Shown piece after piece: positions 9,480 to 17,799 of a stretch of DNA of 64,000 nt (the first letter of the stretch is position 1; the number at the start of each line of letters is the position of its first letter). The stretch comes from Thiobacillus sp. UBA3361 (lineage in GTDB: Bacteria > Pseudomonadota > Gammaproteobacteria > Burkholderiales > Thiobacillaceae), in assembly GCA_002360535.1 (NCBI GenBank), contig DEQR01000020.1, positions 16,076 to 80,075 of the forward strand. The letters run 5' to 3'. The position numbers and the translations under genes are program-made. Under the pieces are notes generated by a model. It worked only from the letters and a program-made list of their open reading frames with translations. It did no database searches and had not been told where the DNA came from.

Positions 9480-10513
9480 GCACGACGCTGACACTGATCC
9501 GCCCCGACGACTGGCACCTGCATCTGCGCGACGGCGAGGCCATGGCCTCGGTGCTGCCTGATACCGCGCGCCGCTTCGCCCGCGCCATCGTCATGCCCAA
9601 CCTGAAGCCTCCGGTACGCACGGTGGCCGAGGCGGACGCCTACCGGCGGCGCATCCTGGACGCCCTGCCGGCGGGCCTGGCCTTCGAGCCGTTGATGACC
9701 CTGTACCTGACCGACAACACCACGGCGGAGGAAATCCGGCGCGCTCGGGCGAGCGGCTTCGTGCAGGCAGTCAAGTACTACCCGGCGGGCGCCACCACCA
9801 ACTCCGACCTCGGGGTGAGCTCGGTGGAGAAGGCCTGGCCGGCCATCGCCGCCATGGAGGAGTCAGGACTGCCCCTGTTGGTGCACGGCGAAACCACCGA
9901 CCCGGAAGTCGATGTGTTCGACCGCGAGGCCGTGTTCATCAACCGCGTGCTGCTGCCGCTATTGGAGCGCTTCCCACGCCTCAGGCTGGTCCTGGAGCAC
10001 ATCACCACCGCCGACGGCATCGCCTTCGTGCGCCAAGCCGGCGCCAACGTGGCTGGCACCCTGACCGCTCATCATCTGCTCTACAACCGCAACGCCCTGT
10101 TCCGCGGCGGCATCCGGCCTCACTACTACTGCCTGCCGGTGCTGAAACGCGAGCGGCATCGCCAAGCTTTGGTGGAGGCCGCCGTTTCCGGAGATCCGAA
10201 GTTCTTCCTGGGAACGGACAGCGCGCCGCATGCCCGGCAGGCAAAGGAATGCGCCTGCGGCTGCGCCGGTATCTACACCGCCCATGCGGCCATCGAGTTG
10301 TACGCGGAGGCCTTCGAGGCCGCGGGCGCCCTGGACCGGCTGGAAGGCTTCGCCAGCCGATTCGGCCCGGCCTTTTACGGCCTGCCGGTCAACCGCGACA
10401 CCCTCACCCTGGTCAAGGAGGCCTGGCAGGCGCCCAAGGCCCGGCAGTTCGGGGCGGACACCGTGATCCCCCTGCGCGCCGGCGAGTCCGTCGGCTGGCG
10501 TCTCGCCCCATGA
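9476..10513 (+). CDS. pyrC: Dihydroorotase
   Basis: PyrC closes N-carbamoyl-aspartate to dihydroorotate in pyrimidine synthesis. The 345-residue protein is the class II (E. coli-like) type. The metal-binding [10 protein letters not shown] lies near residue 12, the lysine that becomes carboxylated is in [15 protein letters not shown] near residue 102, LLVHGE and LEHITT provide His ligands, and the catalytic Asp is in FLGTDSAPH near residue 250. The ATG overlaps the rsmI stop by 4 bases. No other pyrimidine gene is in the window. Confidence 0.96.
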   Translation: MSTTLTLIRPDDWHLHLRDGEAMASVLPDTARRFARAIVMPNLKPPVRTVAEADAYRRRILDALPAGLAFEPLMTLYLTDNTTAEEIRRARASGFVQAVKYYPAGATTNSDLGVSSVEKAWPAIAAMEESGLPLLVHGETTDPEVDVFDREAVFINRVLLPLLERFPRLRLVLEHITTADGIAFVRQAGANVAGTLTAHHLLYNRNALFRGGIRPHYYCLPVLKRERHRQALVEAAVSGDPKFFLGTDSAPHARQAKECACGCAGIYTAHAAIELYAEAFEAAGALDRLEGFASRFGPAFYGLPVNRDTLTLVKEAWQAPKARQFGADTVIPLRAGESVGWRLAP

Positions 10514-10544
10514 CAGAACCGCTCACCCTTCCGGCTGAAACACC

Positions 10545-10874
10545 ATGAAAACGCTGCATCATGTGCTGCTGGGCATCGCCCTGTTTTTCCTGTACGTCTA
10601 TGTCGCCCAGCAGCTCTATCTGTTCATGTTCCGCGACGCCTGCCAGGACGCGGGCGGCGCCTACCAGGCCGCCTATCGCCTGTGCACCGGCCTGACCACC
10701 CAGGAGCCGGATCTCGGCGCCCGCATGCCCTATTGGCGCTGGCTGCTCATCCTGGGCATTCCCGCCGGGCTGATGGTCGCCCTGCAACTCAGCGTACAGG
10801 CCCTGGTACTGCTCGCCGGCAGGGGCAAACCGCGCAGCCGCGGCCGGCGGCGCATCCCCAACCCGCCCCGCTGA
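10545..10874 (+). CDS. Hypothetical two-TM membrane protein (109 aa)
   Basis: I do not recognise this family. The protein starts at ATG 10545, 31 bases after pyrC. A hydrophobic segment at about residues 7-27 (LLGIALFFLYVYVAQQLYLF) is followed by a periplasm-sized loop of about 35 residues with two Cys (DACQDAG, RLCTGL), then a second hydrophobic segment at about 66-90 and a basic Arg-rich tail. Two Cys in the loop could form a disulfide if the loop is periplasmic. It is probably co-transcribed with pyrC. No functional inference is possible. Confidence 0.6.
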   Translation: MKTLHHVLLGIALFFLYVYVAQQLYLFMFRDACQDAGGAYQAAYRLCTGLTTQEPDLGARMPYWRWLLILGIPAGLMVALQLSVQALVLLAGRGKPRSRGRRRIPNPPR

Positions 10875-10898
10875 GCGGGTGGCTGCCTGCCTGTACTG

Positions 10899-10922
10899 GG
10901 CGGCGGCGGCGGCGGCGGCGGC
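10899..10922. repeat. GGC trinucleotide tract (8 units)
   Basis: Eight consecutive GGC units lie between the small membrane protein stop (10874) and the pilU start (11001). The tract is intergenic, so length changes would not shift a reading frame but could affect the 5' untranslated region of pilU. Confidence 0.85.
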
Positions 10923-11000
10923 GAGGCTAGAGCCGCGGCGTATCAAGTTGGTCCCCGACGCGCCGATATGTGCACATCCCCCGAGACACGGATGCACTGT

Positions 11001-12134
11001 ATGACTGCCGACAATCCCTATTTCAAATTCGTGGTGGACCTGCTCAAGGTCATGATGGACAAGGGCGGTTCCGACCTGTTCATCACCGTGGGGGCGCCAC
11101 CAGCCATCAAACTGCACGGGGAGATGACCCCCTTCCCCGGCAAGCCGGTCAGCCGCGCCCAGGCGGAAGAGATCGTGGCGGCGGTGATGAACGAAAAACA
11201 GCAGGTGGAATTCCGTGCCACCCACGACTGCAACTTCGCCCTCAGCCTGGACGGCATCGGCCGCTTTCGGGTCAACGCCTACGTGCAACGCAGTTCGCAC
11301 GGTTTGGTCGCGCGGGTGATCAACACCACCATCCCCACCGTGGAGGAACTGCGTCTGCCGCAGACTCTCAAGGACATCGTCATGGCCAAGCGCGGTCTGG
11401 TGTTGATGGTGGGCGGCACCGGCTCGGGCAAGTCCACCAGCCTGGCGGCCATGCTGGATCACCGCAACGAACATTCCAAGGGCCACATCATCACCATCGA
11501 GGACCCCATCGAGTTCGTCCATCCGCACAAGAATTGTCTGGTCATGCAGCGGGAAGTGGGCGTTGACACCGACAACTGGTTCGCGGCCCTCAAGAACACC
11601 CTGCGCCAGGCACCGGACGTGATCCTGATCGGCGAGATCCGCGACCGCGACACCATGGACTACGCCATAGCCTTCGCCGAGACCGGCCACCTGTGCCTGG
11701 CCACCCTGCACGCCAACAACTCCAACCAGGCCCTGGACCGGATCATCAACTTCTTCCCCGCCGACCGGCGCCAGCAGATCCTCATGGATCTGTCCCTCAA
11801 CCTGAAGGCCACCGTTTCCCAGCGGCTCATCCCCAGCAGCCAGGGTGGCCGCGTGCCGGCGGTAGAGGTCCTGCTCAACACACCTCGCGTGTCGGATCTG
11901 ATCCTCAAGGGACAGGTGCACGAGATCAAGGAGATCATGGCCAAGTCACGCGACCTGGGTATGCGCACCTTCGACCAGGCCCTGTTCGATCTCTGCCAGG
12001 CCGACATGGTGGATGGCGAGACGGCCCTGCGTTACGCCGATTCCAGCAATGAGTTGCGCCTGATGCTGAAGAATCTGAAACGCGGCGCCTTGCCGGGCGA
12101 CGACGGCAACGGCCTGTCTATCGTCGATCACTGA
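11001..12134 (+). CDS. pilU: Type IV pilus retraction ATPase PilU
   Basis: PilU is an accessory retraction motor of type IV pili, acting at the inner membrane with PilT. The 377-residue protein has the PilU-type start KFVVDLLKVMMDKGGSDLFIT, Walker A GGTGSGKST near residue 140, the Asp box IITIEDPIEFVH, Walker B VILIGEIRDRDTMD and the His box GHLCLATLHANN. TDNWFAALKNTLRQAPD and the longer C-terminal tail separate it from PilT. I chose ATG 11001 over an upstream in-frame ATG at 10968 because it fits the family N-terminus. PilU usually sits next to pilT; here pilT starts 52 kb away at 63115. A second pilU beyond the window edge cannot be excluded. Confidence 0.92.
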   Translation: MTADNPYFKFVVDLLKVMMDKGGSDLFITVGAPPAIKLHGEMTPFPGKPVSRAQAEEIVAAVMNEKQQVEFRATHDCNFALSLDGIGRFRVNAYVQRSSHGLVARVINTTIPTVEELRLPQTLKDIVMAKRGLVLMVGGTGSGKSTSLAAMLDHRNEHSKGHIITIEDPIEFVHPHKNCLVMQREVGVDTDNWFAALKNTLRQAPDVILIGEIRDRDTMDYAIAFAETGHLCLATLHANNSNQALDRIINFFPADRRQQILMDLSLNLKATVSQRLIPSSQGGRVPAVEVLLNTPRVSDLILKGQVHEIKEIMAKSRDLGMRTFDQALFDLCQADMVDGETALRYADSSNELRLMLKNLKRGALPGDDGNGLSIVDH

Positions 12135-12149
12135 AGCCGCACATCCTAC

Positions 12150-12178
12150 TTGGCTTTGCCGGCGACCGCCCCTATAGT
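12150..12178 (+). promoter_or_regulatory. Promoter of rnpB
   Basis: TTGGCT at 12150-12155 and TATAGT at 12173-12178 are separated by 17 bases, a good sigma-70-type pair. The predicted transcription start falls at about 12184-12186, exactly where the 5' strand of the RNase P RNA terminal helix begins. Confidence 0.75.
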
Positions 12179-12183
12179 CTAGG

Positions 12184-12561
12184 CGGGAGTTGGCCAGACA
12201 GCCGCCGCGCCTCATGCGCGGAGGAAAGTCCGGGCTCCACAGGGCAGGGTGCCAGGTAACGCCTGGGCGCTATAAGTCGAAAGACCCAAGGCGACGGACA
12301 GTGCAACAGAAACATACCGCCGATGGCCGTTCGCAAGAACGGATCAGGCAAGGGTGAAATCGTGCGGTAAGAGCGCACGGCCGGGCCGGCAACGGTCCCG
12401 GCGGGCAAACCCCACCCGGAGCAAGGCCAAATAGGCAGGCGCGTCTTTTGACATCGGCGGCCCGTCGAAGCCTGCGGGTAGGCTGCACGAGGCGACGGGC
12501 GACCGTCGTCCCAGATGAATGGCTGTCCACGACAGAACCCGGCTTATCGGCCGACTCCCCC
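12184..12561 (+). ncRNA. rnpB: RNase P RNA, bacterial class A
   Basis: This is the catalytic RNA that matures tRNA 5' ends. The 5' strand GGGAGTTGGCC (12185-12195) pairs with GGCCGACTCCC (12549-12559) to form the terminal helix. The diagnostic conserved blocks are present in order: GAGGAAAGTCCGGGCTCC, AGGGCAGGGTGCCAGGTAAC, AGTGCAACAGAAA, CCGGAGCAAGGCCAAATAG, and GACAGAACCCGGCTTATCGG near the 3' end. The length of about 378 bases is normal for class A. It lies between pilU and the dcw operon, and the predicted ORFs across it are spurious. Confidence 0.97.
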
Positions 12562-12578
12562 CTCTCATTTCCGGGTCC

Positions 12579-12595
12579 GAGCCCCACTCGGGCTC
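12579..12595 (+). other. Small hairpin downstream of rnpB
   Basis: GAGCCC and GGGCTC pair around the loop CACTC. There is no T-run after it, so it could be a processing or stability element at the rnpB 3' side rather than the terminator. Confidence 0.4.
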
Positions 12596-12629
12596 ACCCT
12601 ACCTCCATTCTTAACAAAGCACTTTAAGA

Positions 12630-12652
12630 AAAGGGCTCAGCCCTTTATTTAT
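12630..12652 (+). terminator. Rho-independent terminator between rnpB and mraZ
   Basis: AAAGGGC (12630-12636) and GCCCTTT (12640-12646) form a stem with loop TCA, followed by ATTTAT. It sits in a distinctly AT-rich stretch (about 12600-12715) and probably ends the rnpB transcript. Confidence 0.6.
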
Positions 12653-12712
12653 ATTGATCATGTGTGGCTATATAAGTCTTTGTATGCATTGAAAAAACTC
12701 CGCAATTAAGCC

Positions 12713-12742
12713 TTGACTGCCCAACTTCCCCACCTCTATAGT
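12713..12742 (+). promoter_or_regulatory. Main promoter of the dcw operon
   Basis: TTGACT at 12713-12718 and TATAGT at 12737-12742 with an 18-base spacer form a strong sigma-70-type promoter. The predicted start near 12749 lies within the MraZ box array, so bound MraZ would block initiation. Confidence 0.8.
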
Positions 12743-12786
12743 GGCGAATATTGGAGATGAGTGGAGGAAAGTGTGGTCGAGTGGTA
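12741..12786 (+). promoter_or_regulatory. MraZ operator: TGG boxes at about 10-base spacing
   Basis: TGG-containing boxes begin at 12742 (TGGCG), 12752 (TGGAG), 12762 (TGGAG), 12774 (TGGTC) and 12782 (TGGTA). MraZ is known to bind direct repeats of the type TGGGN spaced one helical turn apart upstream of its own gene. The first three boxes here are exactly 10 bases apart and overlap the -10 element and transcription start, consistent with autorepression of the dcw operon. The operator role is inferred from position and pattern. Confidence 0.65.
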
Positions 12787-12808
12787 AATCGGCCGCACCA
12801 CAAGAGCA

Positions 12809-13279
12809 ATGTTTCGAGGGCTGTCCCCATTGGCATTGGATGGCAAGGGCAGGCTGGCCATTCCGACCAAATACCGCGAAATGCTCATGCAGCGATGCGG
12901 CGGCCGCCTCGTGCTCACGATGGACCCGGACCGCTGTCTGCTGCTCTACCCCTTCTCCGACTGGGAACCCATCGAGCAGAAGCTCAATGCCCTGCCCAGC
13001 TTCAATCCCATCAGCCGCCAGATGCAGCGCCTCCTGGTGGGCTCGGCCACCGACACGGAGATGGACAACGCCGGGCGCATCCTGCTGCCCGCCACCCACC
13101 GGGGCTATGCCGCCCTCGACAAGGACGTGATGCTGGTGGGACAGGGCAACAAGTTCGAGATTTGGGACGCCGCGGCCTGGAACGAACGCTTCTCGGGAAT
13201 CACCGAACTGCCCGGCAAGTTGGATGAAGCGTTGCGCAATGGAGAGATGCCGGATGGCCTGCGGGACTTCTCCCTTTGA
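12809..13279 (+). CDS. mraZ: Transcriptional regulator / cell division protein MraZ
   Basis: MraZ is an AbrB-fold DNA-binding protein that represses the dcw operon by binding TGG-type direct repeats upstream. The 156 residues start [24 protein letters not shown], and the second half repeats the fold with [35 protein letters not shown]. The DxKGR and DNAGR motifs of both halves are intact. The ATG at 12809 has only a weak AAGAG upstream. The stop overlaps the TTG start of rsmH. It is the first gene of a run to lpxC with almost no gaps. Confidence 0.96.
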   Translation: MFRGLSPLALDGKGRLAIPTKYREMLMQRCGGRLVLTMDPDRCLLLYPFSDWEPIEQKLNALPSFNPISRQMQRLLVGSATDTEMDNAGRILLPATHRGYAALDKDVMLVGQGNKFEIWDAAAWNERFSGITELPGKLDEALRNGEMPDGLRDFSL

Positions 13280-14220
13280 GCCCGGCGCATATCCCCGTGC
13301 TGCTGGACGAGACGCTGGCAGCGCTCGCGCTGCATCCGGACGGTGTGTATGTGGATGCCACCTTCGGGCGCGGCGGCCACAGCCGGGCGATCCTGGCTCG
13401 CCTGGGATCGGCGGGCAGGCTCATTGCCCTGGATCGCGATCCGCAGGCGGTGGCTGCCGGCCGGGTGTGGACCGACGCACGCTTCAGCATCGTGCATGCC
13501 CCCTTCAGCGAACTGGGGTGGGTCATGGCGGAAATGAACGTGGCCCAAGTGAATGGCGTGCTGCTCGATCTGGGCGTTTCCAGTCCGCAACTGGATACGC
13601 CGGAACGCGGCTTCAGCTTCCGTCACGACGCGCCCCTGGACATGCGCATGGATACCAGCCGGGGGCCTTCAGCCGCCGAGTGGCTGCAGCATGCCGATGA
13701 AGCGGAGATCGCCCAGGTTGTCCGGGAATATGGGGAAGAGCGGTTTGCTAAACAGATTGCGCGGGCGATTGTGGCGGCAAGAGGTGTCGCGCCCCTCGCC
13801 ACCACCGGTCAGCTCGCCCGCCTGGTCGCGGGCGCGGTCCGCACCCGCGAACGGGGCCAGGACCCGGCGACGCGTACCTTTCAAGCTATCCGGATTCACG
13901 TTAACCGGGAACTTGAGGAACTGGCTGAAGCGCTCCCGCAGGCGGTCGAACTGCTCGGGCCCGGGGGGCGCATCGCGGTGATCAGCTTCCACTCCCTTGA
14001 AGACCGCCTGGTAAAGCGCTTTCTGCGCACCGAGGCGAGCGGGCCGGAAGTGCCCGCGGACATTCCCCTGCCGGCGGACAAACTGCCTCAGGGCCGCTTG
14101 CGCCTCATCGGCAAGGCCATTCGTCCCACGGCCGCGGAGGCAACCGCCAACCCGAGGGCGCGCAGCGCGGTACTGCGGGTGGCGGAAAAGCTGCCCGACC
14201 GGAAAGGCGCGGCATGCTGA
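13276..14220 (+). CDS. rsmH: 16S rRNA N4-methylcytidine (C1402) methyltransferase
   Basis: RsmH methylates N4 of C1402 in 16S rRNA. The 314-residue protein has the expected [11 protein letters not shown] start, the SAM motif [14 protein letters not shown] near residue 32, LALD-type acidic residues (LIALDRDP), [28 protein letters not shown] and [15 protein letters not shown]. The start is a TTG at 13276 that overlaps the mraZ stop as TTGA. No ATG or GTG nearby would give the full N-terminus, so initiation is probably coupled to mraZ termination. The stop overlaps ftsL by 7 bases. Confidence 0.95.
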   Translation: MSPAHIPVLLDETLAALALHPDGVYVDATFGRGGHSRAILARLGSAGRLIALDRDPQAVAAGRVWTDARFSIVHAPFSELGWVMAEMNVAQVNGVLLDLGVSSPQLDTPERGFSFRHDAPLDMRMDTSRGPSAAEWLQHADEAEIAQVVREYGEERFAKQIARAIVAARGVAPLATTGQLARLVAGAVRTRERGQDPATRTFQAIRIHVNRELEELAEALPQAVELLGPGGRIAVISFHSLEDRLVKRFLRTEASGPEVPADIPLPADKLPQGRLRLIGKAIRPTAAEATANPRARSAVLRVAEKLPDRKGAAC

Positions 14221-14507
14221 GGCTCAATCTGATCCTGGCCGGGGTGCTGATCGCCTGCGCCATTCTTGCCGTCTCCGCCCGCCACAAGGCGCGCCAGACG
14301 TTCATCCTGCTGCAACAGGAGCAGGCCCGCGCCCGCAGCCTGGACATCGACTGGGGCCGACTGCTTCTGGAGCAGAGCACCTGGGCCATGCACACCCGAG
14401 TGGAGCTGGTGGCCCACAACCAGTTGCAGATGGCCGTGCCGGATGCCAAGCGCATCTACCTCATCCCTCCCGGCCAGGGCGTCCCGACGACGGTGGTGAC
14501 ACCATGA
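14214..14507 (+). CDS. ftsL: Cell division protein FtsL
   Basis: FtsL is a small bitopic divisome protein that works with FtsB and FtsQ to activate FtsWI. The 97 residues comprise a transmembrane segment at about residues 4-22 ([19 protein letters not shown]) followed by a periplasmic coiled-coil-like helix rich in Gln, Arg, Leu and Glu ([18 protein letters not shown]). Sequence conservation in this family is low, so the call depends on length, topology and position between rsmH and ftsI. It overlaps rsmH by 7 bases and ftsI by 4 bases. Confidence 0.9.
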   Translation: MLRLNLILAGVLIACAILAVSARHKARQTFILLQQEQARARSLDIDWGRLLLEQSTWAMHTRVELVAHNQLQMAVPDAKRIYLIPPGQGVPTTVVTP

Positions 14508-16318
14508 ACCGCTCCATCAGGCGCAACGCCAACCGCCACAGCAATCCGCTGCTGCGCCTGGACCTGCAGCGCTGGCGTATGCGCTTCGTCGTGTCCTGCA
14601 TCTTCTTCGGCTTCGGCGTGCTGACGGTGCGCGCCGCCTACCTGCAGGCCTTCGACGCGGAATTCCTGAACGACCAGGGCGAGAAGCGCATGAACCGGGT
14701 CGATCCCATCCCCGCCCACCGGGGCATGATCATGGACCGCCGTGGCGAGCCCCTGGCCATCAGCACGCCGGTGGAGTCGATCTGGATCAGTCCCAAGGAG
14801 GCCGTCTCACCCCCCGCCCCGGACCGCAAGGGACGGCCTTCCGCCAAACCGGAGCAGCAGCCGATCGACGCACCCCGCATCCAGGCCCTGGCCGCGTGCC
14901 TGAAGGCCGAGCCCGAACAGGTGCGCAGGGCGCTGGCCGACACCGGCAAGACCTTCGTCTATCTGCGCCGCATGGCCGATCCGAGGATGGCCCGGGCATG
15001 CCTGGACCTGAAGATCAAGGGGGTGCATGCCAGCCCCGAGTTCCGCCGCTTCTATCCGGCTGGTGAGGTGATGGCCCACGCCCTGGGCCTGACCAACCTG
15101 GAAGACCGCGGCCTGGAAGGGCTGGAATTCGCCTACAACGCCTGGCTGGCCGGAGAACCGGGCATCAAGCGGGTAATCAAGGACGGCAAGCGCAACGTGG
15201 TGGAGGAACTGGACCTGCTGCGCCTGCCCAAGCCGGGCAACGACCTGAATCTGTCCTTCAACGCCCAGATCCAGTACCTGGCCTACCGGGAACTGCTGGA
15301 GGCGGTGCTGGAGACCAAGGCCAAGGCCGGCTCCGTGGTGGTGCTGGACGCGCGCACGGGTGAGATCCTGGCCCTGTCCAACGTGCCCTCCTACAACCCC
15401 AACAACCGCAGCACCTTCAACCCCGCGCGGGTGCGCAACCGGGCGGTAACCGACAGTTTCGAGCCCGGTTCCACCATGAAGCCCTTCCTCATGGCCGCCG
15501 CCCTGGAAGCCAATGTGGTGGAGCCCGACACCCGCATCGACACGGGCCCCGGCTGGTTCTATATCGGCGACAAGCGCATCTCCGACGTGCACCCCAAGGG
15601 CGTGCTGACCGTGGCCGATGCCTTGCAGGTGTCCAGCAACGTGGTGTCGGCCAAGATCGCCCTGGAGATGCGCGCCGAAGACTACTGGCGGCTGCTCAGC
15701 CACAGCGGCTTCGGCGCCCCACCCGGCTCCGGCCTGCCCGGTGAGGTGAGCGGCGTCCTGCGTCCCTACCATACCTGGCGGCCCATCGAGAAAGCCACCA
15801 TGGCCTTCGGCCACGGCCTGTCGGTGAGCCTGTTGCAGCTGGCGCGGGCCTACACCGCCTTCGCCAACGACGGCCTGGTGGTCCCCCTGACCGTGCTGAA
15901 GCGGCGCGAGGGCGTCATCGGCAAACGGGTCATGTCCAGGGAGACATCCCGAGAAGTGCGAGCCATGCTCGAACTGGTGACCCAGGACGAGGGCACCGCC
16001 CCGCAGGCGCGGGTCATGGGCTACCGGGTGGCCGGCAAGACGGGCACGGCCCACAAGGTGGAGAACGGCGGCTATGCCCACAACAAGTACGTATCCTCGT
16101 TTGTCGGCCTGGCGCCGGCCAGCAACCCGCGCCTGGTGGTGGCGGTGATGCTGGACGAGCCCTCCGGCCGGCAATACTACGGCGGCCTGGTGGCCGCGCC
16201 GGTGTTCTCGCGGGTGATGTCCGGTGCCCTGCGTCTGATGGCCATTCCGCCCGATGCGCGTATGGACCAGGAAACCGCACCGGGCCAGACCACCCAGGGC
16301 GCTGCGGAGGCGGCATGA
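14504..16318 (+). CDS. ftsI: Septal peptidoglycan transpeptidase PBP3
   Basis: FtsI is the septum-specific transpeptidase that cross-links peptidoglycan made by FtsW. The 604-residue protein has a short cytoplasmic tail, one transmembrane segment at about residues 28-48, the pedestal domain with RGMIMDRRGEPLA near residue 72, and the penicillin-binding domain. Catalytic motifs are complete: GSTMKPF (SxxK) near residue 323, SSN near residue 381 and AGKTGTAHK near residue 510. The length fits the family. The start overlaps ftsL by 4 bases and the end overlaps murE by 4 bases. Confidence 0.96.
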   Translation: MNRSIRRNANRHSNPLLRLDLQRWRMRFVVSCIFFGFGVLTVRAAYLQAFDAEFLNDQGEKRMNRVDPIPAHRGMIMDRRGEPLAISTPVESIWISPKEAVSPPAPDRKGRPSAKPEQQPIDAPRIQALAACLKAEPEQVRRALADTGKTFVYLRRMADPRMARACLDLKIKGVHASPEFRRFYPAGEVMAHALGLTNLEDRGLEGLEFAYNAWLAGEPGIKRVIKDGKRNVVEELDLLRLPKPGNDLNLSFNAQIQYLAYRELLEAVLETKAKAGSVVVLDARTGEILALSNVPSYNPNNRSTFNPARVRNRAVTDSFEPGSTMKPFLMAAALEANVVEPDTRIDTGPGWFYIGDKRISDVHPKGVLTVADALQVSSNVVSAKIALEMRAEDYWRLLSHSGFGAPPGSGLPGEVSGVLRPYHTWRPIEKATMAFGHGLSVSLLQLARAYTAFANDGLVVPLTVLKRREGVIGKRVMSRETSREVRAMLELVTQDEGTAPQARVMGYRVAGKTGTAHKVENGGYAHNKYVSSFVGLAPASNPRLVVAVMLDEPSGRQYYGGLVAAPVFSRVMSGALRLMAIPPDARMDQETAPGQTTQGAAEAA

Positions 16319-17799
16319 CACACCCGGCCACCGACACCGCCGATCTGGTCCAAACACTGCGCACCGCCTGCCCGGCCGCCCGGCGGCTGACCGCGGACAG
16401 CCGTCGGGCGGACCCGGAAAGCCTGTTCCTCGCCTTCCCCGGTCAGGTCCATGACGGTCGGCACTATATCCCCGCCGCCCTGGCGGCCGGTGCTGCCGGC
16501 GTGCTCTGGGAGGCCGAGGGCTTCGACTGGTCCCCGGACTGGCCGGGCTTCAATCTGGCGCTGCCGGGACTGCGCGAAGCCGCCGCCGGCCTGGCCGCCG
16601 CCTGGTATGGCGAACCCAGCCGGCGGCTGGACATGATCGGCATCACCGGCACCAACGGCAAGACCTCCATCAGCCACTGGCTGGCCCAGGTCCTCACCGA
16701 AGCCGACCGGCCCACGGCCAGCATCGGCACCCTGGGCAACGGCCTGCCCGGCAGCCTGGCCCCCACCGGCCACACCACGCCGGATGCCGTCAGCCTGCAG
16801 GGCCTGCTGGCGGAATACCGCGACGCGGGTATCCGCGGCGTGGCCATGGAGGTGTCCTCCCACGCCCTGGACCAGGGCCGGGTGGCCGGTACGACCTTCG
16901 ACGTCGCCGTGCTGACCAACCTGTCGCGCGACCACCTGGACTACCACGGCGACATGGAAAGTTACGCCCAGGCCAAGGCGCGCCTGTTCGGCTGGCCGGG
17001 GCTGAAGTGGGCGGTGCTCAACTGCGACGACGACTTCGGCCGCGCCTTGCGCGGCAAGCTCAAGGGCACCGACGTGCGGGTACTGAGCTACGGCCTGCAT
17101 CCCGGCGACAAGCGTGAGATCGACATCCACGGCCGGGACCTGCGCCTGAATGCCCAGGGCATGACACTGACCGTGGCCACCCCCTGGGGCAGCCGGACCC
17201 TGCACAGCAGCCTGCTCGGCGAATTCAACGCCTACAACCTGCTGGCCGCCCTGGCCGCCCTGCTGGCCGGCGGCATGGAACTGGACGCCGCTGTGTCCGG
17301 CCTGGAACGGGTGCGTGCCGTGCCGGGACGCATGCAGGCCCTGGAATCGGTGGCCGGCGCGCCCACGGTGGTGATCGACTACGCCCACACCCCGGATGCC
17401 CTGGAACAGACCCTGAAGGCCCTGCGTCCGCTCACTGCCGGCCGGCTGCTCTGCGTGTTCGGCGCCGGCGGCGGCCGGGACAAGGGCAAGCGTCCGCTGA
17501 TGGGCGCGGCGGCGGCGGCCCTGGCCGACCGCTGCATCGTCACCAGCGACAACCCGCGCAACGAAGACCCGGCGCACATCCTGGCCGACATCCTGGCCGG
17601 AATGCCGCCCGGCCAGACCAGCCTGGTGGACCGGGCCGAGGCCATCCGGCTGGCGGTGCGCGAAGCGGCCGCCGACGACGTGGTGCTGATCGCCGGCAAG
17701 GGCCACGAGGACTACCAGGAGATCAATGGCATGCGCCTTCCTTTCTCGGATCCGGCGGTCGCCCAGGCCGCCCTGCGCGCAAGGGGGGCAACGGCATGA
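16315..17799 (+). CDS. murE: UDP-MurNAc-L-Ala-D-Glu:meso-diaminopimelate ligase
   Basis: MurE adds the third residue of the peptidoglycan stem peptide. The 494-residue protein has the ATP loop GITGTNGKTSISHWL near residue 112, the central-domain VSSHALDQGRV, YAHTPDALEQTL and, in the C-terminal domain, TSDNPRNEDP. The DNPR motif is the known marker of meso-diaminopimelate specificity, so the organism has standard Gram-negative stem peptides. It overlaps ftsI and murF by 4 bases each. Confidence 0.96.
   Translation: MTHPATDTADLVQTLRTACPAARRLTADSRRADPESLFLAFPGQVHDGRHYIPAALAAGAAGVLWEAEGFDWSPDWPGFNLALPGLREAAAGLAAAWYGEPSRRLDMIGITGTNGKTSISHWLAQVLTEADRPTASIGTLGNGLPGSLAPTGHTTPDAVSLQGLLAEYRDAGIRGVAMEVSSHALDQGRVAGTTFDVAVLTNLSRDHLDYHGDMESYAQAKARLFGWPGLKWAVLNCDDDFGRALRGKLKGTDVRVLSYGLHPGDKREIDIHGRDLRLNAQGMTLTVATPWGSRTLHSSLLGEFNAYNLLAALAALLAGGMELDAAVSGLERVRAVPGRMQALESVAGAPTVVIDYAHTPDALEQTLKALRPLTAGRLLCVFGAGGGRDKGKRPLMGAAAAALADRCIVTSDNPRNEDPAHILADILAGMPPGQTSLVDRAEAIRLAVREAAADDVVLIAGKGHEDYQEINGMRLPFSDPAVAQAALRARGATA

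Noticed and set aside
8172..9494. 440-codon version of yraN extending under rsmI
   Set aside because: Only the last 111 codons match YraN; the extension is antisense to rsmI, and a good ribosome binding site precedes the start at 8507.
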